Shown piece after piece: positions 8,231 through 17,037 of a DNA stretch of 64,000 nucleotides. The notes under the pieces are model-generated. The model was given only the letters and a program-made list of their open reading frames with translations. It was not told the DNA's origin and made no database searches. Both the position numbers and the translations under genes were made by a program. Every line of letters begins with the position of its first letter. The stretch's first letter is position 1. This DNA is from Paenibacillus sp. D2_2 (GTDB lineage Bacteria; Bacillota; Bacilli; Paenibacillales; Paenibacillaceae), in the NCBI RefSeq assembly GCF_031199965.1, contig NZ_CP133605.1, positions 3,938,501 through 4,002,500 on the forward strand. The letters run 5' to 3'.

Positions 8231-9037
8231 TCATAACATCCTTGAATTCGCAATCAATAGAATGTTCTTAATATCATCAAACATCTTATTCCAATTTCTA
8301 TCTGTATTATCCATAACATACGAACCAAACGGTAGGGATTTAACCGCCCTTAGTTCTAAACTTTTACGTCTTATATAGTATTCTATTGTTTTAGGACTTG
8401 ACCATTTTGGTTTTGAACGAACAATAGCCGTATGTTTCAATGATTCTTCAACGCTGTCTTGCGATATATAGAATAATACTGGATTTAACGGACTAATTAT
8501 CATTGCGAGGTTTCTTATATATTCAATGATCTCATCTTCAGTGATTTGAGGATACATTCTATTGATATCATGAATTTGATGTTGAAATAGGACACTCTCG
8601 AAAATCGTTACTGTATCTGTATTAAACATTCTTGTAACATACTGTTCAAAGCGTGTGCAGAATACTTTCTTATATATATTAAATGGGACAGTAGCCGTAT
8701 TCGAATAACAAAGTTCTTTGGAAGATAAATATTCAATTAACTCATCATTCCATGGTTTTGGCTCAGGTACTTTATAAGGTAATAAGACATAATCATCTTC
8801 AATAATAGAGTTTTGTTGAATCCACTCTTCTTGTTGAGGGAACCTTGTTAATAAATCATCGTATTCGTTCTTCGTAAGATAAGCATAAAAAGGCAAATCA
8901 ATCGGATGTTCACTACCTTCAACATATACTTTTGTGTTTACTCCGACTTCTTTAAGGTAATTGTTAAGCAATTGGGCTGTGGTTGTTTTCCCTGAACCTG
9001 GAATACCTTCAAACATAATTAATTTACTATTTATCAC
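8231..9037 (-). CDS. P-loop NTPase, thymidylate-kinase-like
   Basis: 268 residues. The Walker A motif GIPGSGKTTTAQLL lies at residues 11-24 right after a hydrophobic strand (KLIMFE). FESVLFQHQIHD in the middle resembles the DR/ES region of nucleoside/thymidylate-kinase-like proteins that sense or phosphorylate small molecules. The protein begins with GTG at 9037 (AAGGTGAG upstream). Substrate unknown. Cargo of this kind, a stand-alone kinase, occurs again at 47.2 kb. Confidence 0.7.
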   Translation of the reverse strand: MINSKLIMFEGIPGSGKTTTAQLLNNYLKEVGVNTKVYVEGSEHPIDLPFYAYLTKNEYDDLLTRFPQQEEWIQQNSIIEDDYVLLPYKVPEPKPWNDELIEYLSSKELCYSNTATVPFNIYKKVFCTRFEQYVTRMFNTDTVTIFESVLFQHQIHDINRMYPQITEDEIIEYIRNLAMIISPLNPVLFYISQDSVEESLKHTAIVRSKPKWSSPKTIEYYIRRKSLELRAVKSLPFGSYVMDNTDRNWNKMFDDIKNILLIANSRML

Positions 9038-9136
9038 TCAACTCACCTTTATCATATTAAATAAATCCATTATTGAATTTTCCATCCATGTTAATTTATT
9101 TGATAATTTCAAAAGTTTTATTTATGTTTTCAAATT

Positions 9137-9613
9137 CTATTGATAGCTTATATAATGTTGGATCTGATTCTTCTCACTTAACCTCAATAATTCAGTCTTC
9201 AATATTTCTGGGTATACATTTATATCTTTCAATTGATCTAAAGGAAACCATTTAAAAATTAGTTTGCTTCCTTCTTCAGTTCCAACAAATTCATCATCTT
9301 TCGTTATAACTTCATGCCCTTCGGGAAAATCAATTAAGTAATAAAATCCAATCTCATGATATTGTTTGTCATCGTATTCAAAGAAATCCTCCCTCACAAA
9401 AAGTAATTCTTTCGTTCGAGCATCAATATCTAGTTCTTCTTTAATTTCCCGTATTATTGTTCGATCTGTAGATTCGTTAAATTCTACTCGGCCTCCGGGA
9501 AGATTCCAAAAATCATCTGTTAATGTCGTATGTAACAGTATTCGATTATTATGAATTGCAATACCAGCTACCCTGAAATTGAATTTATTATTGTTTCTTT
9601 CAAAAGTAATCAT
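9137..9613 (-). CDS. Nudix hydrolase
   Basis: 158 residues. LPGGRVEFNESTDRTIIREI plus KEELDI holds the Nudix box (GX5EX7REUXEEXGU) at about residues 39-61, with the expected REIKEEL core. Such enzymes hydrolyse nucleoside diphosphates linked to another group, needing Mg2+. ATG follows AAGAAGGTGT. One of four Nudix genes or remnants in the array region (also 11.5, 20.7 and 46.5 kb). Confidence 0.85.
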   Translation of the reverse strand: MITFERNNNKFNFRVAGIAIHNNRILLHTTLTDDFWNLPGGRVEFNESTDRTIIREIKEELDIDARTKELLFVREDFFEYDDKQYHEIGFYYLIDFPEGHEVITKDDEFVGTEEGSKLIFKWFPLDQLKDINVYPEILKTELLRLSEKNQIQHYISYQ

Positions 9614-9663
9614 ATGACACCTTCTTAATGTATTGTTAGATCTTCATTTTTGCTAATAATTCA

Positions 9664-9720
9664 AATAATGTTCCCATATCACAAAACACCCTAGCCTTAG
9701 ATAGCTCTTATCTTAGCCAC
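9664..9720. repeat. attC-like left half-site, degenerate
   Basis: AATAATGTTCCCATATCACA, then ACACCCTAGCCTTAGATAGC and TCTTATCTTAGCC correspond to the left arm and inner stem of type-I elements. The right part is absent. Confidence 0.6.
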
Positions 9721-10076
9721 TCATTTATTATCCGTCGCTCACAAGCAAGATCTCGCATTGCAAAAATCACTATACGGATTCCAGTCAATTCTCAACCTAA
9801 TCGGGTAGATTTGGTAACAACTGAGGGTATTCGAGGTCATTACGTTCCAGGCGGAAGATAGAAATGTAATAACTGGTACCCATGTTTACACAGTCACAGC
9901 AGAAAACCTTACTGCAAATACGTACCTGAATAGATAGCTCTGCAAAAAAACTCAATATAAAAAGTAATTCGTTCCTCGTTAGAGGATAGGCTGCTTTTAC
10001 TTATTTCTACTAAGCATAACTGCTCTTTATTTTAATGTTAAGTAATGCCACCTAACTTCTCCAGAATCCTACTATA
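9721..10076. other. gene-poor stretch with relic coding
   Basis: No complete gene. On the + strand GTHVYTVTAENLTANTYLNR ends in a stop near 9934 and looks like the tail of an exported beta-sandwich (Fn3-like) protein. The sequence suggests debris left between array segments. Confidence 0.3.
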
Positions 10077-10649
10077 TCATTCCTTTACTGCATCAACTAT
10101 TATTGAAACAAATCCTAGCTCATTGTTTTGGTTTCTATGATCATAACGATATGATCTGTAAATAAATCCTTGTTCTGCATTCCATTGATTGAAATGAAAT
10201 TGACCATGTTCATCACAATATTCAAGCAATTTCACTTTGAATCCTGCTTCTTCAAACATTCTTGATAAGGTCTTATATGTATGAACGATTTTATGAGTTG
10301 CTGCCGGATGGTCTTTGGGTCCAGGTCCACCGATCTTTACAATGTCCTGGTACCATTCATTCTGAAAAAAGCCATCTGGAACTGCGCAACGAATATATCC
10401 TTGATGCTCTAAAAAATCAAAACATATTCTTGCAGCTTCAACTCCTTCTTCATAAGTAAGGTGTTCCCAAACATGTTCTGCAAGAATCGCTTTAACCTTT
10501 CCCAACGGGAAGCTCTGTTCCCAGTTCGAACGTGATAATAGATTTAATTCATCCTCTTGTGTTTGAATCCATCCAGCATAAGATTGTGAAGATGCTCCAA
10601 TAATTAATCTAATCGGTTCAATTAATTCATCTTCTGTTAAATTTAACAT
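10077..10649 (-). CDS. predicted SAM-dependent methyltransferase (COG4627-like)
   Basis: 190 residues. AILAEHVWEHLTYEEGVEAA and GYIRCAVPDGF are typical of short predicted SAM-dependent methyltransferases of the COG4627 type, in which the glycine-rich motif I is degenerate. Start is the ATG at 10649 (AAAGGAATG upstream); the TTG three bases before is less likely. Substrate unknown. A collapsed attC-like site lies 34 bp upstream. Confidence 0.65.
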   Translation of the reverse strand: MLNLTEDELIEPIRLIIGASSQSYAGWIQTQEDELNLLSRSNWEQSFPLGKVKAILAEHVWEHLTYEEGVEAARICFDFLEHQGYIRCAVPDGFFQNEWYQDIVKIGGPGPKDHPAATHKIVHTYKTLSRMFEEAGFKVKLLEYCDEHGQFHFNQWNAEQGFIYRSYRYDHRNQNNELGFVSIIVDAVKE

Positions 10650-10682
10650 CAAATCATTCCTTTGTTTCTCAGGTTGTTTTCA

Positions 10683-10721
10683 CATAACATTCTAGTATTC
10701 ACAGACCCGAGTGTTATAGGA
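10683..10721. repeat. collapsed attC-like site
   Basis: CATAACATTCTAGTATTCAC, ACAGACCCGAG and TGTTATAGG: the left outer arm is joined almost directly to the right terminal box with the whole inner part deleted, leaving about 39 bp. Confidence 0.55.
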
Positions 10722-10758
10722 TGTTCTGTTCTTCTATGTAAGCCTTAACCCATTTTAA

Positions 10759-11454
10759 TTACTTTTTACGTACCAAGAAATACTGAATCATACCGGCTAT
10801 GTTTTCTTTTTTTTCTATTTCAAAGTAATCTTGAAGCATAGCATCGAATTCTTGAGATGACATATTAAATTTATCAGGTCTGCCTAAATGCTCCTCAATT
10901 AACATAGTAATTCGGAAAAGTGGACTATCAAAGTTAGGAATATCAAGAACAAATTTTCCATAAGGTTTTATGATTCGATGAGCTTCTATGATTGCTTCTT
11001 TAACAAAATCTTTTTCAAAATACTCGAGTATGCCGACACACGCGCCAATGTCAAAATAACTATCTTCAAAAGGCGTTTCATGTATACTTCCGCAATATAA
11101 TGATCCAATAGGCAATTTCTTTTTTGTAACAAACTCATTAAGGAGCTGTATGGTTTTGCTGCTTATATCAACCCCATGATATGTTGAAAGCCATTTATCA
11201 TACCCATTAAACATTAGGTTCAAACAGCATCCAAGATCAATAAATTTCATATTTGTATCTGGCGATAGATAATCCTTGATTTCCTTACGTCCACTATCGG
11301 AAAGAGATCCTTCCATTTTCAGCCTTTGAAATTTAGGGTAGTCGGGATGATTTGTGATATACTCCGGAAGATCTTCGTATAAATCAATCCCCCTCCTCCC
11401 AAAATCAATAGCTTTATCGTAAGACTTTGAAACTAACCCCAACTGGGTTTCCAT
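10759..11454 (-). CDS. SAM-dependent methyltransferase
   Basis: 231 residues. KFIDLGCCLNLM is motif I, YHGVDISSKTIQLL motif II, and IGACVGILEYFEKDFV motif III; RIIKPYGKFVLDIPN is the post-III loop. A class I methyltransferase of the UbiE/COQ5-like kind with unknown substrate. ATG follows AAAGGAG. It sits 46 bp downstream of the next Nudix gene without an attC-like site, so the two may share a cassette. Confidence 0.75.
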   Translation of the reverse strand: METQLGLVSKSYDKAIDFGRRGIDLYEDLPEYITNHPDYPKFQRLKMEGSLSDSGRKEIKDYLSPDTNMKFIDLGCCLNLMFNGYDKWLSTYHGVDISSKTIQLLNEFVTKKKLPIGSLYCGSIHETPFEDSYFDIGACVGILEYFEKDFVKEAIIEAHRIIKPYGKFVLDIPNFDSPLFRITMLIEEHLGRPDKFNMSSQEFDAMLQDYFEIEKKENIAGMIQYFLVRKK

Positions 11455-11500
11455 TTATTACTAAGCTCCTTTTGCTTTATTTCAGTATTATGGTGAGTTA

Positions 11501-12001
11501 CTAAAATATCATTGGATCTCTTAGTTCTGACCACTGCATCACTGGTTCTTGTCGATCACTAATTGTTATTACACCTACATAGAGTCCTTGGTCTTCTCTA
11601 TGCACTATATAATGTTCTAGCATTTCTCGGTTTATTTTTGAGATATGTTTAGTCATGACCTCGCCCATTTCAAGCCAATAGACTTCTCCTTCATTTGAAG
11701 TAATCAACTGATACTTCGTTGTCTTACCAAAATAAACGTATTGTTGTCTTATTTCATTCTCTTTAATTCGTATTAGAATATATCTAAGTCTTAACTCTGA
11801 TAGTTCAGACTCTTCTATGCCTGATTCCTCAAAGATCTCTCGTAGGCATGCTGTTCTGGGACAATTCAATTCATTTGGTTCAAGGTGACCTCCCAGTCCG
11901 CTCCAAAATTCAGAATTGTAAAGACGACTATTAGATTTCTTAATCATTAGCACTTTCTCGTCTTTAAATATATAGGCAGTCGCCATTTGGCGAAGTTCCA
12001 T
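11501..12001 (-). CDS. Nudix hydrolase
   Basis: 166 residues from the ATG at 12001 (AAAGGA upstream), not the longer in-frame start at 12043 that lies in element DNA. GLGGHLEPNELNCPRTACLR plus EIFEESGI is the Nudix box, with REIFEESG intact. The C-terminal part (REMLEHYIVHREDQGLYVG) matches the 8-oxo-dGTP diphosphatase-like group. Substrate unproven. Confidence 0.8.
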   Translation of the reverse strand: MELRQMATAYIFKDEKVLMIKKSNSRLYNSEFWSGLGGHLEPNELNCPRTACLREIFEESGIEESELSELRLRYILIRIKENEIRQQYVYFGKTTKYQLITSNEGEVYWLEMGEVMTKHISKINREMLEHYIVHREDQGLYVGVITISDRQEPVMQWSELRDPMIF

Positions 12002-12040
12002 ATGCTTCAGTCCTTTGATCTTAATCGGTTGCATACCTGT

Positions 12041-12163
12041 CAAATAACACGCCCCATCCTTAGATAGCTCTATCTTAGGCTGGGGCGTTTGTTGTCTAAG
12101 CTTCTTCCATGACTATACATCTGATAACCGAGGGGCGATAGCCCCGATGAGTGCTTTCTAGGT
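12041..12163. repeat. attC-like element, both outer arms eroded
   Basis: CAAATAAC is followed directly by ACGCCCCATCCTTAGATAGC, the mirror stem TATCTTAGGCTGGGGCG, GTTTGTTGTCTAAGC and GGGGCGATAGCCCCGATG. The left arm spacer is deleted and the right arm ends early. Confidence 0.75.
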
Positions 12164-12619
12164 ATTAATCATTCTATATCGCAAAATCGGATCCCCACAC
12201 TCTTCAAACTCCCCTGTTTCTTCAAACCCACAACTCTTATATAGTGCATTAGCTACGATATTGCTTGGAACATGTGATACCCTAATCTCTCTACAATCAT
12301 TTCTTTTCTTGAGGAATTCAATAACTTGCTTGATTGCAGACTTGCCATAACCATTTCCCTGAAATCGATGATCAATCATGAATCTAAGAATCCAATAATA
12401 CCCGTCAGAATATACTTCGTTATCAAATAGAACAAAGCCTACCATATTATCATCCGCATATATTCCATATGGTCTTGAGGTAATCTCTTTCTTTGCGTGT
12501 TCTAATGAATCCGAATTTGATGCAACTAAATTAATTTGATCTTCTTTAGGCTTTAAACTAATACATTCCATCTCATTCTCTTTACTTATTGGAAGTAGTA
12601 CAATATTTGAACTATCCAT
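12158..12619 (-). CDS. GNAT N-acetyltransferase
   Basis: 153 residues. RFMIDHRFQGNGYGKSAIKQ gives the acetyl-CoA binding Q/RxxGxG/A loop (QGNGYGKS), and NIVANALYKSCGFEETGEF the C-terminal GNAT motif. Resembles spermidine/diamine acetyltransferase-like members (VGFVLFDNE). Start ATG follows AGGAGG. Substrate not determined. Flanked on both sides by attC-like elements. Confidence 0.85.
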   Translation of the reverse strand: MDSSNIVLLPISKENEMECISLKPKEDQINLVASNSDSLEHAKKEITSRPYGIYADDNMVGFVLFDNEVYSDGYYWILRFMIDHRFQGNGYGKSAIKQVIEFLKKRNDCREIRVSHVPSNIVANALYKSCGFEETGEFEECGDPILRYRMINT

Positions 12620-12680
12620 ATGGCCTCCTGCTATTATGGATTTGGATCTTCATAACCTTTGTAACTTGTTCCGATTCTTT

Positions 12681-12806
12681 CAAATAACGTTGCCGTATTT
12701 CTGACGCCCGACACAGTCGGGTGTGTCCGGCTGCCCCGCTCCCCTGCCAAGAACTCCAGCCAGACCTAGGGAAAATGTAACCCGATACAGGAATATTATG
12801 TTATGC
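12681..12806. repeat. attC-like element, complete (type III core)
   Basis: Starts CAAATAACGTTGCCGTATTT and ends CAGGAATATTATGTTAT. The inner part differs from type I: GCCCGACACAGTCGGGTGTG, TCCGGCTGCC, then CCAGACCTAGG. The same inner kind recurs at 48.0 kb. Confidence 0.75.
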
Positions 12807-13090
12807 GCGGATTTTTCTTGGAGCATTTCCCAAATGCCTTCCTCGAAAGACCTACAAAATGTCCTGGTTTATATATTCCATTGCACTTCTTATATCTTCA
12901 GCTATCATTGTTCGTTTACTTTTCCCTATATTAAAACTGTTCCATTATGTTTATATTCTTCATTCCGGATCTTATAGGTTAAACCTGAAGGAATTACCCG
13001 GAGGGGGCGTTTCATGCCTGAGCTTCTTCCATGATTATACATCTGAGATAAGCATTCTTCCATAAAAAACTAATAAGTTATGAATTCAAC
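12807..13090. other. relic stretch with attC-like inner fragment
   Basis: No intact gene. Element-like DNA (GGGGGCGTTTCATGCCTGAG, CTTCTTCCATGATTATACAT) lies at 13003-13050. A + strand frame at 12859 reads as a short membrane span (SWFIYSIALLISSAIIV) but lacks a ribosome binding site. Confidence 0.4.
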
Positions 13091-14020
13091 TTACCACTTA
13101 TGAATAATTTCTGGTTCAACAAATATTTCATCAATTCTCTTTAAGAAAGGGATAATTGCACTAAAATCAACCGCCCTATGGTCAAAGGCTAAGCTCATTG
13201 GTAGTATTTTTCTAATACCGATTTCCTTGTTCCCATTTTGATGCAAAAACACCCCCGGTTTTTCCTGGATAGAACTTAGTCCAACTGCGAAAACTTGAGG
13301 AGGTATAATTTCAAGTAATCCAAAGAAACCTCTTTGTTCTTTATACAAAGAACCAATATTTGAAACCGTAACGGTTCCAGACATTATATCTTTTTCCGTC
13401 AAGCGTTCATCCTCTGGTATTTTGTAATAATCTTCTTTTTCTTTCCCTTCCAGCCCTTTGATACTATATTTACTAACCTTTGCCGCTAAAATCCTTCTTA
13501 AAATGCCAAGGTTGAAATTCTTCAATTCATTTACGGAATCAGTAAATACAGCTTGATATAACATTTCATTTATATCGGTTTTTTCAATTCTTTTTGTCAA
13601 CTCTGCAATATAGTTCGAAATATCATTTAACGACATTTTTTCAATACTAGGGATAGTTGGAGTAATCATTCTACCATCGGGTAAACTCCAAGGGATTGAC
13701 ATATTAATCTTCCCTAAAATATGTGTCATACCCTCTGTTTTCGTATGATCATATTCAATATATGAGTTTAAATTTGGTGCAGCTAATAATCCTTCTGTAA
13801 TTACTTTCATCATAATTGTATTCACTGAAATTTTATAACCAGAGTCGCGTCTCGTTTTTGAGAGTGTTTTGAATTCTTCGTAAAAGTCCGTAATATCAGG
13901 TTCGTATACATATGTTACATGCGGCACATTTTGCCACGATTCTGATGTCATATACGAAACTGCCCTTCTTTGTAGGTCAAACCTGTTGGTTTCTTTTACA
14001 TCAATATTATATAAATCCAT
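13091..14020 (-). CDS. stand-alone 2-oxoacid dehydrogenase acyltransferase-domain protein
   Basis: 309 residues, only the catalytic (CAT-like) domain; no lipoyl or subunit-binding domain is present. LPMSLAFDHRAVDFSAIIPF holds the catalytic His and Asp (DHRAVD), but the usual following Gly is Phe. SGTVTVSNIGSLY matches the conserved TxTVSNxG strand. Such stand-alone proteins probably acylate other small molecules. ATG follows AGGAGAAG. It is longer than most cassette genes and lies at the end of an eroded array segment. Confidence 0.75.
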   Translation of the reverse strand: MDLYNIDVKETNRFDLQRRAVSYMTSESWQNVPHVTYVYEPDITDFYEEFKTLSKTRRDSGYKISVNTIMMKVITEGLLAAPNLNSYIEYDHTKTEGMTHILGKINMSIPWSLPDGRMITPTIPSIEKMSLNDISNYIAELTKRIEKTDINEMLYQAVFTDSVNELKNFNLGILRRILAAKVSKYSIKGLEGKEKEDYYKIPEDERLTEKDIMSGTVTVSNIGSLYKEQRGFFGLLEIIPPQVFAVGLSSIQEKPGVFLHQNGNKEIGIRKILPMSLAFDHRAVDFSAIIPFLKRIDEIFVEPEIIHKW

Positions 14021-14148
14021 AATCTTCTCCTTTTCTTTTTCTCACTATAAGTAGTTAAAAATGTATCAATCCCGTTAAAAATATTCTGAATTAGGAAAGA
14101 CACTCCTTAGAGTGTCCTTAGAGATTTAATTAATACCCTTCTATTCAA

Positions 14149-14420
14149 CTACTGTTTTTTAAGCGCTTTTTTAAAAAAATAGATTGGGCCTACAATCAAA
14201 TAAGCTGGATTGGATAAGAAGGTGGGCTTCTTTCCTTCAAATGCATGTCCTATAAATTGGAAAATCCACCCAACAACAAATAGAAGTAAACCGATTTTCA
14301 TGTTAACAAAAAAATGAATAAAGAAGTAATAATAGTAGGAATCCCAATAAAGTGGAAAAACTTATTCATTGGATGTTGATGATCATTTTGATATTTTTGA
14401 AACATTTTTTCGAAATTCAT
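14149..14420 (-). pseudogene. DUF962/Mpo1-like membrane protein, frameshifted in T-run
   Basis: ATG at 14420 (AGGAGG upstream) gives FEKMFQKYQNDHQHPMNKFF and FHFIGIPTIITSLFIF; after a run of seven T near 14310 the frame changes to MKIGLLLFVVGWIFQFIGHA and FEGKKPTFLSNPAYLIVGPI. Adding or removing a base in the run gives a normal ~90-residue protein with the HxxxxxxHxxG and FQFIGH features of Mpo1-like proteins. A homopolymer error or phase-variable tract are both possible. Confidence 0.65.
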
Positions 14421-14476
14421 AAAACTGGCGCCTCCTAATAAATTCTTTTTCATTCTAAAATCGTTGGATTTTCTCT

Positions 14477-16739
14477 TCAAACCCCATTCAGTTTTCGCAG
14501 CAGTTCTTCTAGATTCTCTTCGGAAAACGCGCCATTACTGAACCAGACTAATCCGCGAATTGGCGCGCCTTTGATCAGACTCATCGCATATTCAGGATCT
14601 CTACCCTGTTTAAGGCTTTCCATTTGATTGTTTTTACTCAGGATCTCAACCAACATAGCCTTACTCATCGGGTCCTCGAACAAATCACCGACTGTTGTAT
14701 CGCGGGTGTATCGCCGCTTCCATGTAGAAGTCGTGGCGACATGTACCGTTTCTTGAAGTACCACATCACGCGACGATTTGCCGATCAAAATGTCAAACTG
14801 CCCCGTTTCTACATACCAATCTTTCAAATCCACATTGTAATAAGCAAAAGCACGTTTATCGAGCTCAAAACAAACCGTTTTGGTCTCACCGGGTTGCAGC
14901 ATGACCTTGTCGAACCCTTTCAGCTCCTTGTCCGGACGTATGACCGAGCTTTGTGGATCACGGACATATAGTTGGATGATTTCCTGACCGGGGCGTTTTC
15001 CGTATTCGTGACCTCTACGCTTACCTGCAGTATCTCGTCGTCCCGCATCTCCGATTTGGAAAGAATCAAATTCGAATAGTCGAAGGTCGTATAGCTTAGC
15101 CCATAACCGAAAGGAAACAATGGGACAATATCTTTTGTATCGTAATATCGATATCCAACAAGCAGCCCTTCCTTGTATTCAACTCGATCTCCTTCTCCCG
15201 GAAAGTTAGGGTGGGAAGGATTCTGTCTCATGCTCATAGGGAATGTCTCGGTCAGCTTCCCGCTTGGATTAGCGTCTCCGAACAGAAGATCTGCGACCGC
15301 CCCGCCGAACGCCTGCCCCGCCAAGTACGCTTCGAGCACAGCTTTGGCATGATCCAGCCAAGGCATTTCTACCGCCGATCCATTGCTCAGCACGACAACA
15401 ACGTTCGGTTGCACTTCCGATACGGCTCGGATGAGCGCCACCTGGTTGTCCGGTATGCGAAGATGTGTACGGTCATAACTTTCCGACTCGTAGCTGGCGG
15501 GCAACCCGGTAAATAGAATAACCGCATCGGCCCCTTTCGCCGCGGCCATCGCTTGCTCCATCATCAGCGAGTCGGTGCCTTCTTCGATAATGTTGTACCC
15601 TTGCGCATAAATGATCTCTGCTTCGCTACCCGCCGCTTTTGCAATTTCCTCAAGCACGTCATCAATGCGTGCCGGATTGACACTTGAGCTACCTGCTCCT
15701 TGATAGCGCGGTGACTTGGCCATCTCTCCAATGACGGCGATTTTACCTTCTTCTTCAACGGCAGAATTTCATCTTCGTTTTTAAGCAGCACCATGCTTTC
15801 TCGCGCCACTTTCCTGGCCAGCCGATGATGTACCTCATGATCGCAGGCAGCATTAGGCTTCTTGTGATCTGTAACTTTGAAAATAATAGCCAGCAGCCGT
15901 TCAACGGCCCGGTCCAATGCTTCCTCCGATAGTTTTCCTGTTTTTACGGCTTCGATAATTTTCGGTACTCCCCGGTCATATGGCATTTCTAGCTCCAAGC
16001 CTGCCGCGAGACCATGATCTCTCTCATTGACGGCTCCCCAGTCAGATACAACAAAGCCTTCGTGTCCCCATTCCTTCTTCAAAATTTCGGTCAATAAATA
16101 GCTGTTTTCCGAAGCATATTCGCCATTCACTTTATTGTAAGAACACATCACCGTCCACGGTTGCGCTTTTTTGACGACGCCTTCGAAGCTGGCCAAATAA
16201 ATCTCTCGCAATGTCCGTTCATCGACGACCGCGTCCACTGACATACGGCGATGCTCCTGGTTGTTAACCGCAAAATGTTTCAATGAAGTTCCGACGCCTT
16301 GACTCTGCACACCTCTAATATAATGTGTGGCCATCTCCGACGATAAAACAGGGTCCTCCGAAAAATATTCGAAGTTTCTTCCACAAAGCGGTGAGCGTTT
16401 AATATTAACGCCGGGGCCGAGTAAAATGTCAACATCCTCTGCCTGACATGCTTCACCGAGCGCAGTTCCCATTGTCTCAACCAGGTCCCGGTTCCATGAG
16501 CTTGCTACGCCTGCCGCCGTAGGGAAGCAGGTGGCGGGCACGCTCTTTTGAATACCGAGATGATCCGCCCCCTCCCGCTGAAGCCGCAAGCCATGTGGAC
16601 CATCCGACAGCCGTATCGACGGGATGCCTAACCGCTCGATACTTTTTGTCGTAAAAAAATCTGCCCCTCCGCATAATCCAGCCTTTTCCTCCAGCGTCAT
16701 TTCGGCGATCAGCTGTTTCAAATCGCGTTTCATGATCAT
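14477..16739 (-). pseudogene. GH3 beta-glucosidase-type glycosidase, two frameshifts
   Basis: The N-terminal part ([45 protein letters not shown]) and [17 protein letters not shown] with the Asp nucleophile identify a GH3 enzyme. The middle part ([32 protein letters not shown]) is the C-terminal alpha/beta domain and the last part the Fn3-like domain. One base is missing near 15765 and one near 14993; restoring both gives about 755 residues. It overlaps the HPr-like gene's stop (ATGA), so it is the last gene of a symporter-HPr-GH3 operon. Likely cuts beta-linked disaccharides imported by the symporter. Confidence 0.85.
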
Positions 16740-17014
16740 TTGTGATCCTCCCCTATAGCAATACCAGATTCGAATAGATCAGCGATCTCGAATGCCTGAT
16801 CCTCATCCAGTCCATCAAATGTAAGCGTGAGCATAGTCCCTTTCCGAATTTCCATCGCCATCAATCCAAGGATGCTTTTCATATCGGAAATGATGTTTTT
16901 CTCTTCCCAGATCACTCGAATCTCCGAGACGTACTCGGCGGCGGTCGTGCTGATTTTTTTCGCCATCAACACCCCGAAGCCGTCCGTCGGCATTGTCACT
17001 TTGACCGCTTTCAT
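16736..17014 (-). CDS. HPr-like protein without the active-site histidine
   Basis: 92 residues with HPr-family layout. [20 protein letters not shown] matches the HPr region around Ser46 (KSILGLM), and [19 protein letters not shown] the C-terminal helix. Where HPr has GLHARPA, this protein has [19 protein letters not shown], so the phospho-accepting His15 is absent. It therefore cannot carry phosphate for a PTS, but could act like Crh, as a Ser46-phosphorylated partner of CcpA. It sits between the symporter and GH3 genes, 23 bp from the first and overlapping the second. Confidence 0.8.
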   Translation of the reverse strand: MKAVKVTMPTDGFGVLMAKKISTTAAEYVSEIRVIWEEKNIISDMKSILGLMAMEIRKGTMLTLTFDGLDEDQAFEIADLFESGIAIGEDHK

Positions 17015-17037
17015 CGATCATCCCTCCCACTTGCGTG

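Noticed and set aside
8210..8241. CCTATAACAGAGTTCATAACATCC as a collapsed element
   Set aside because: Only the TAAC strings match; too short and no arm sequence remains.
12859..13065. + strand 68-codon membrane-like frame
   Set aside because: No ribosome binding site, and its second half is made from element relic DNA.
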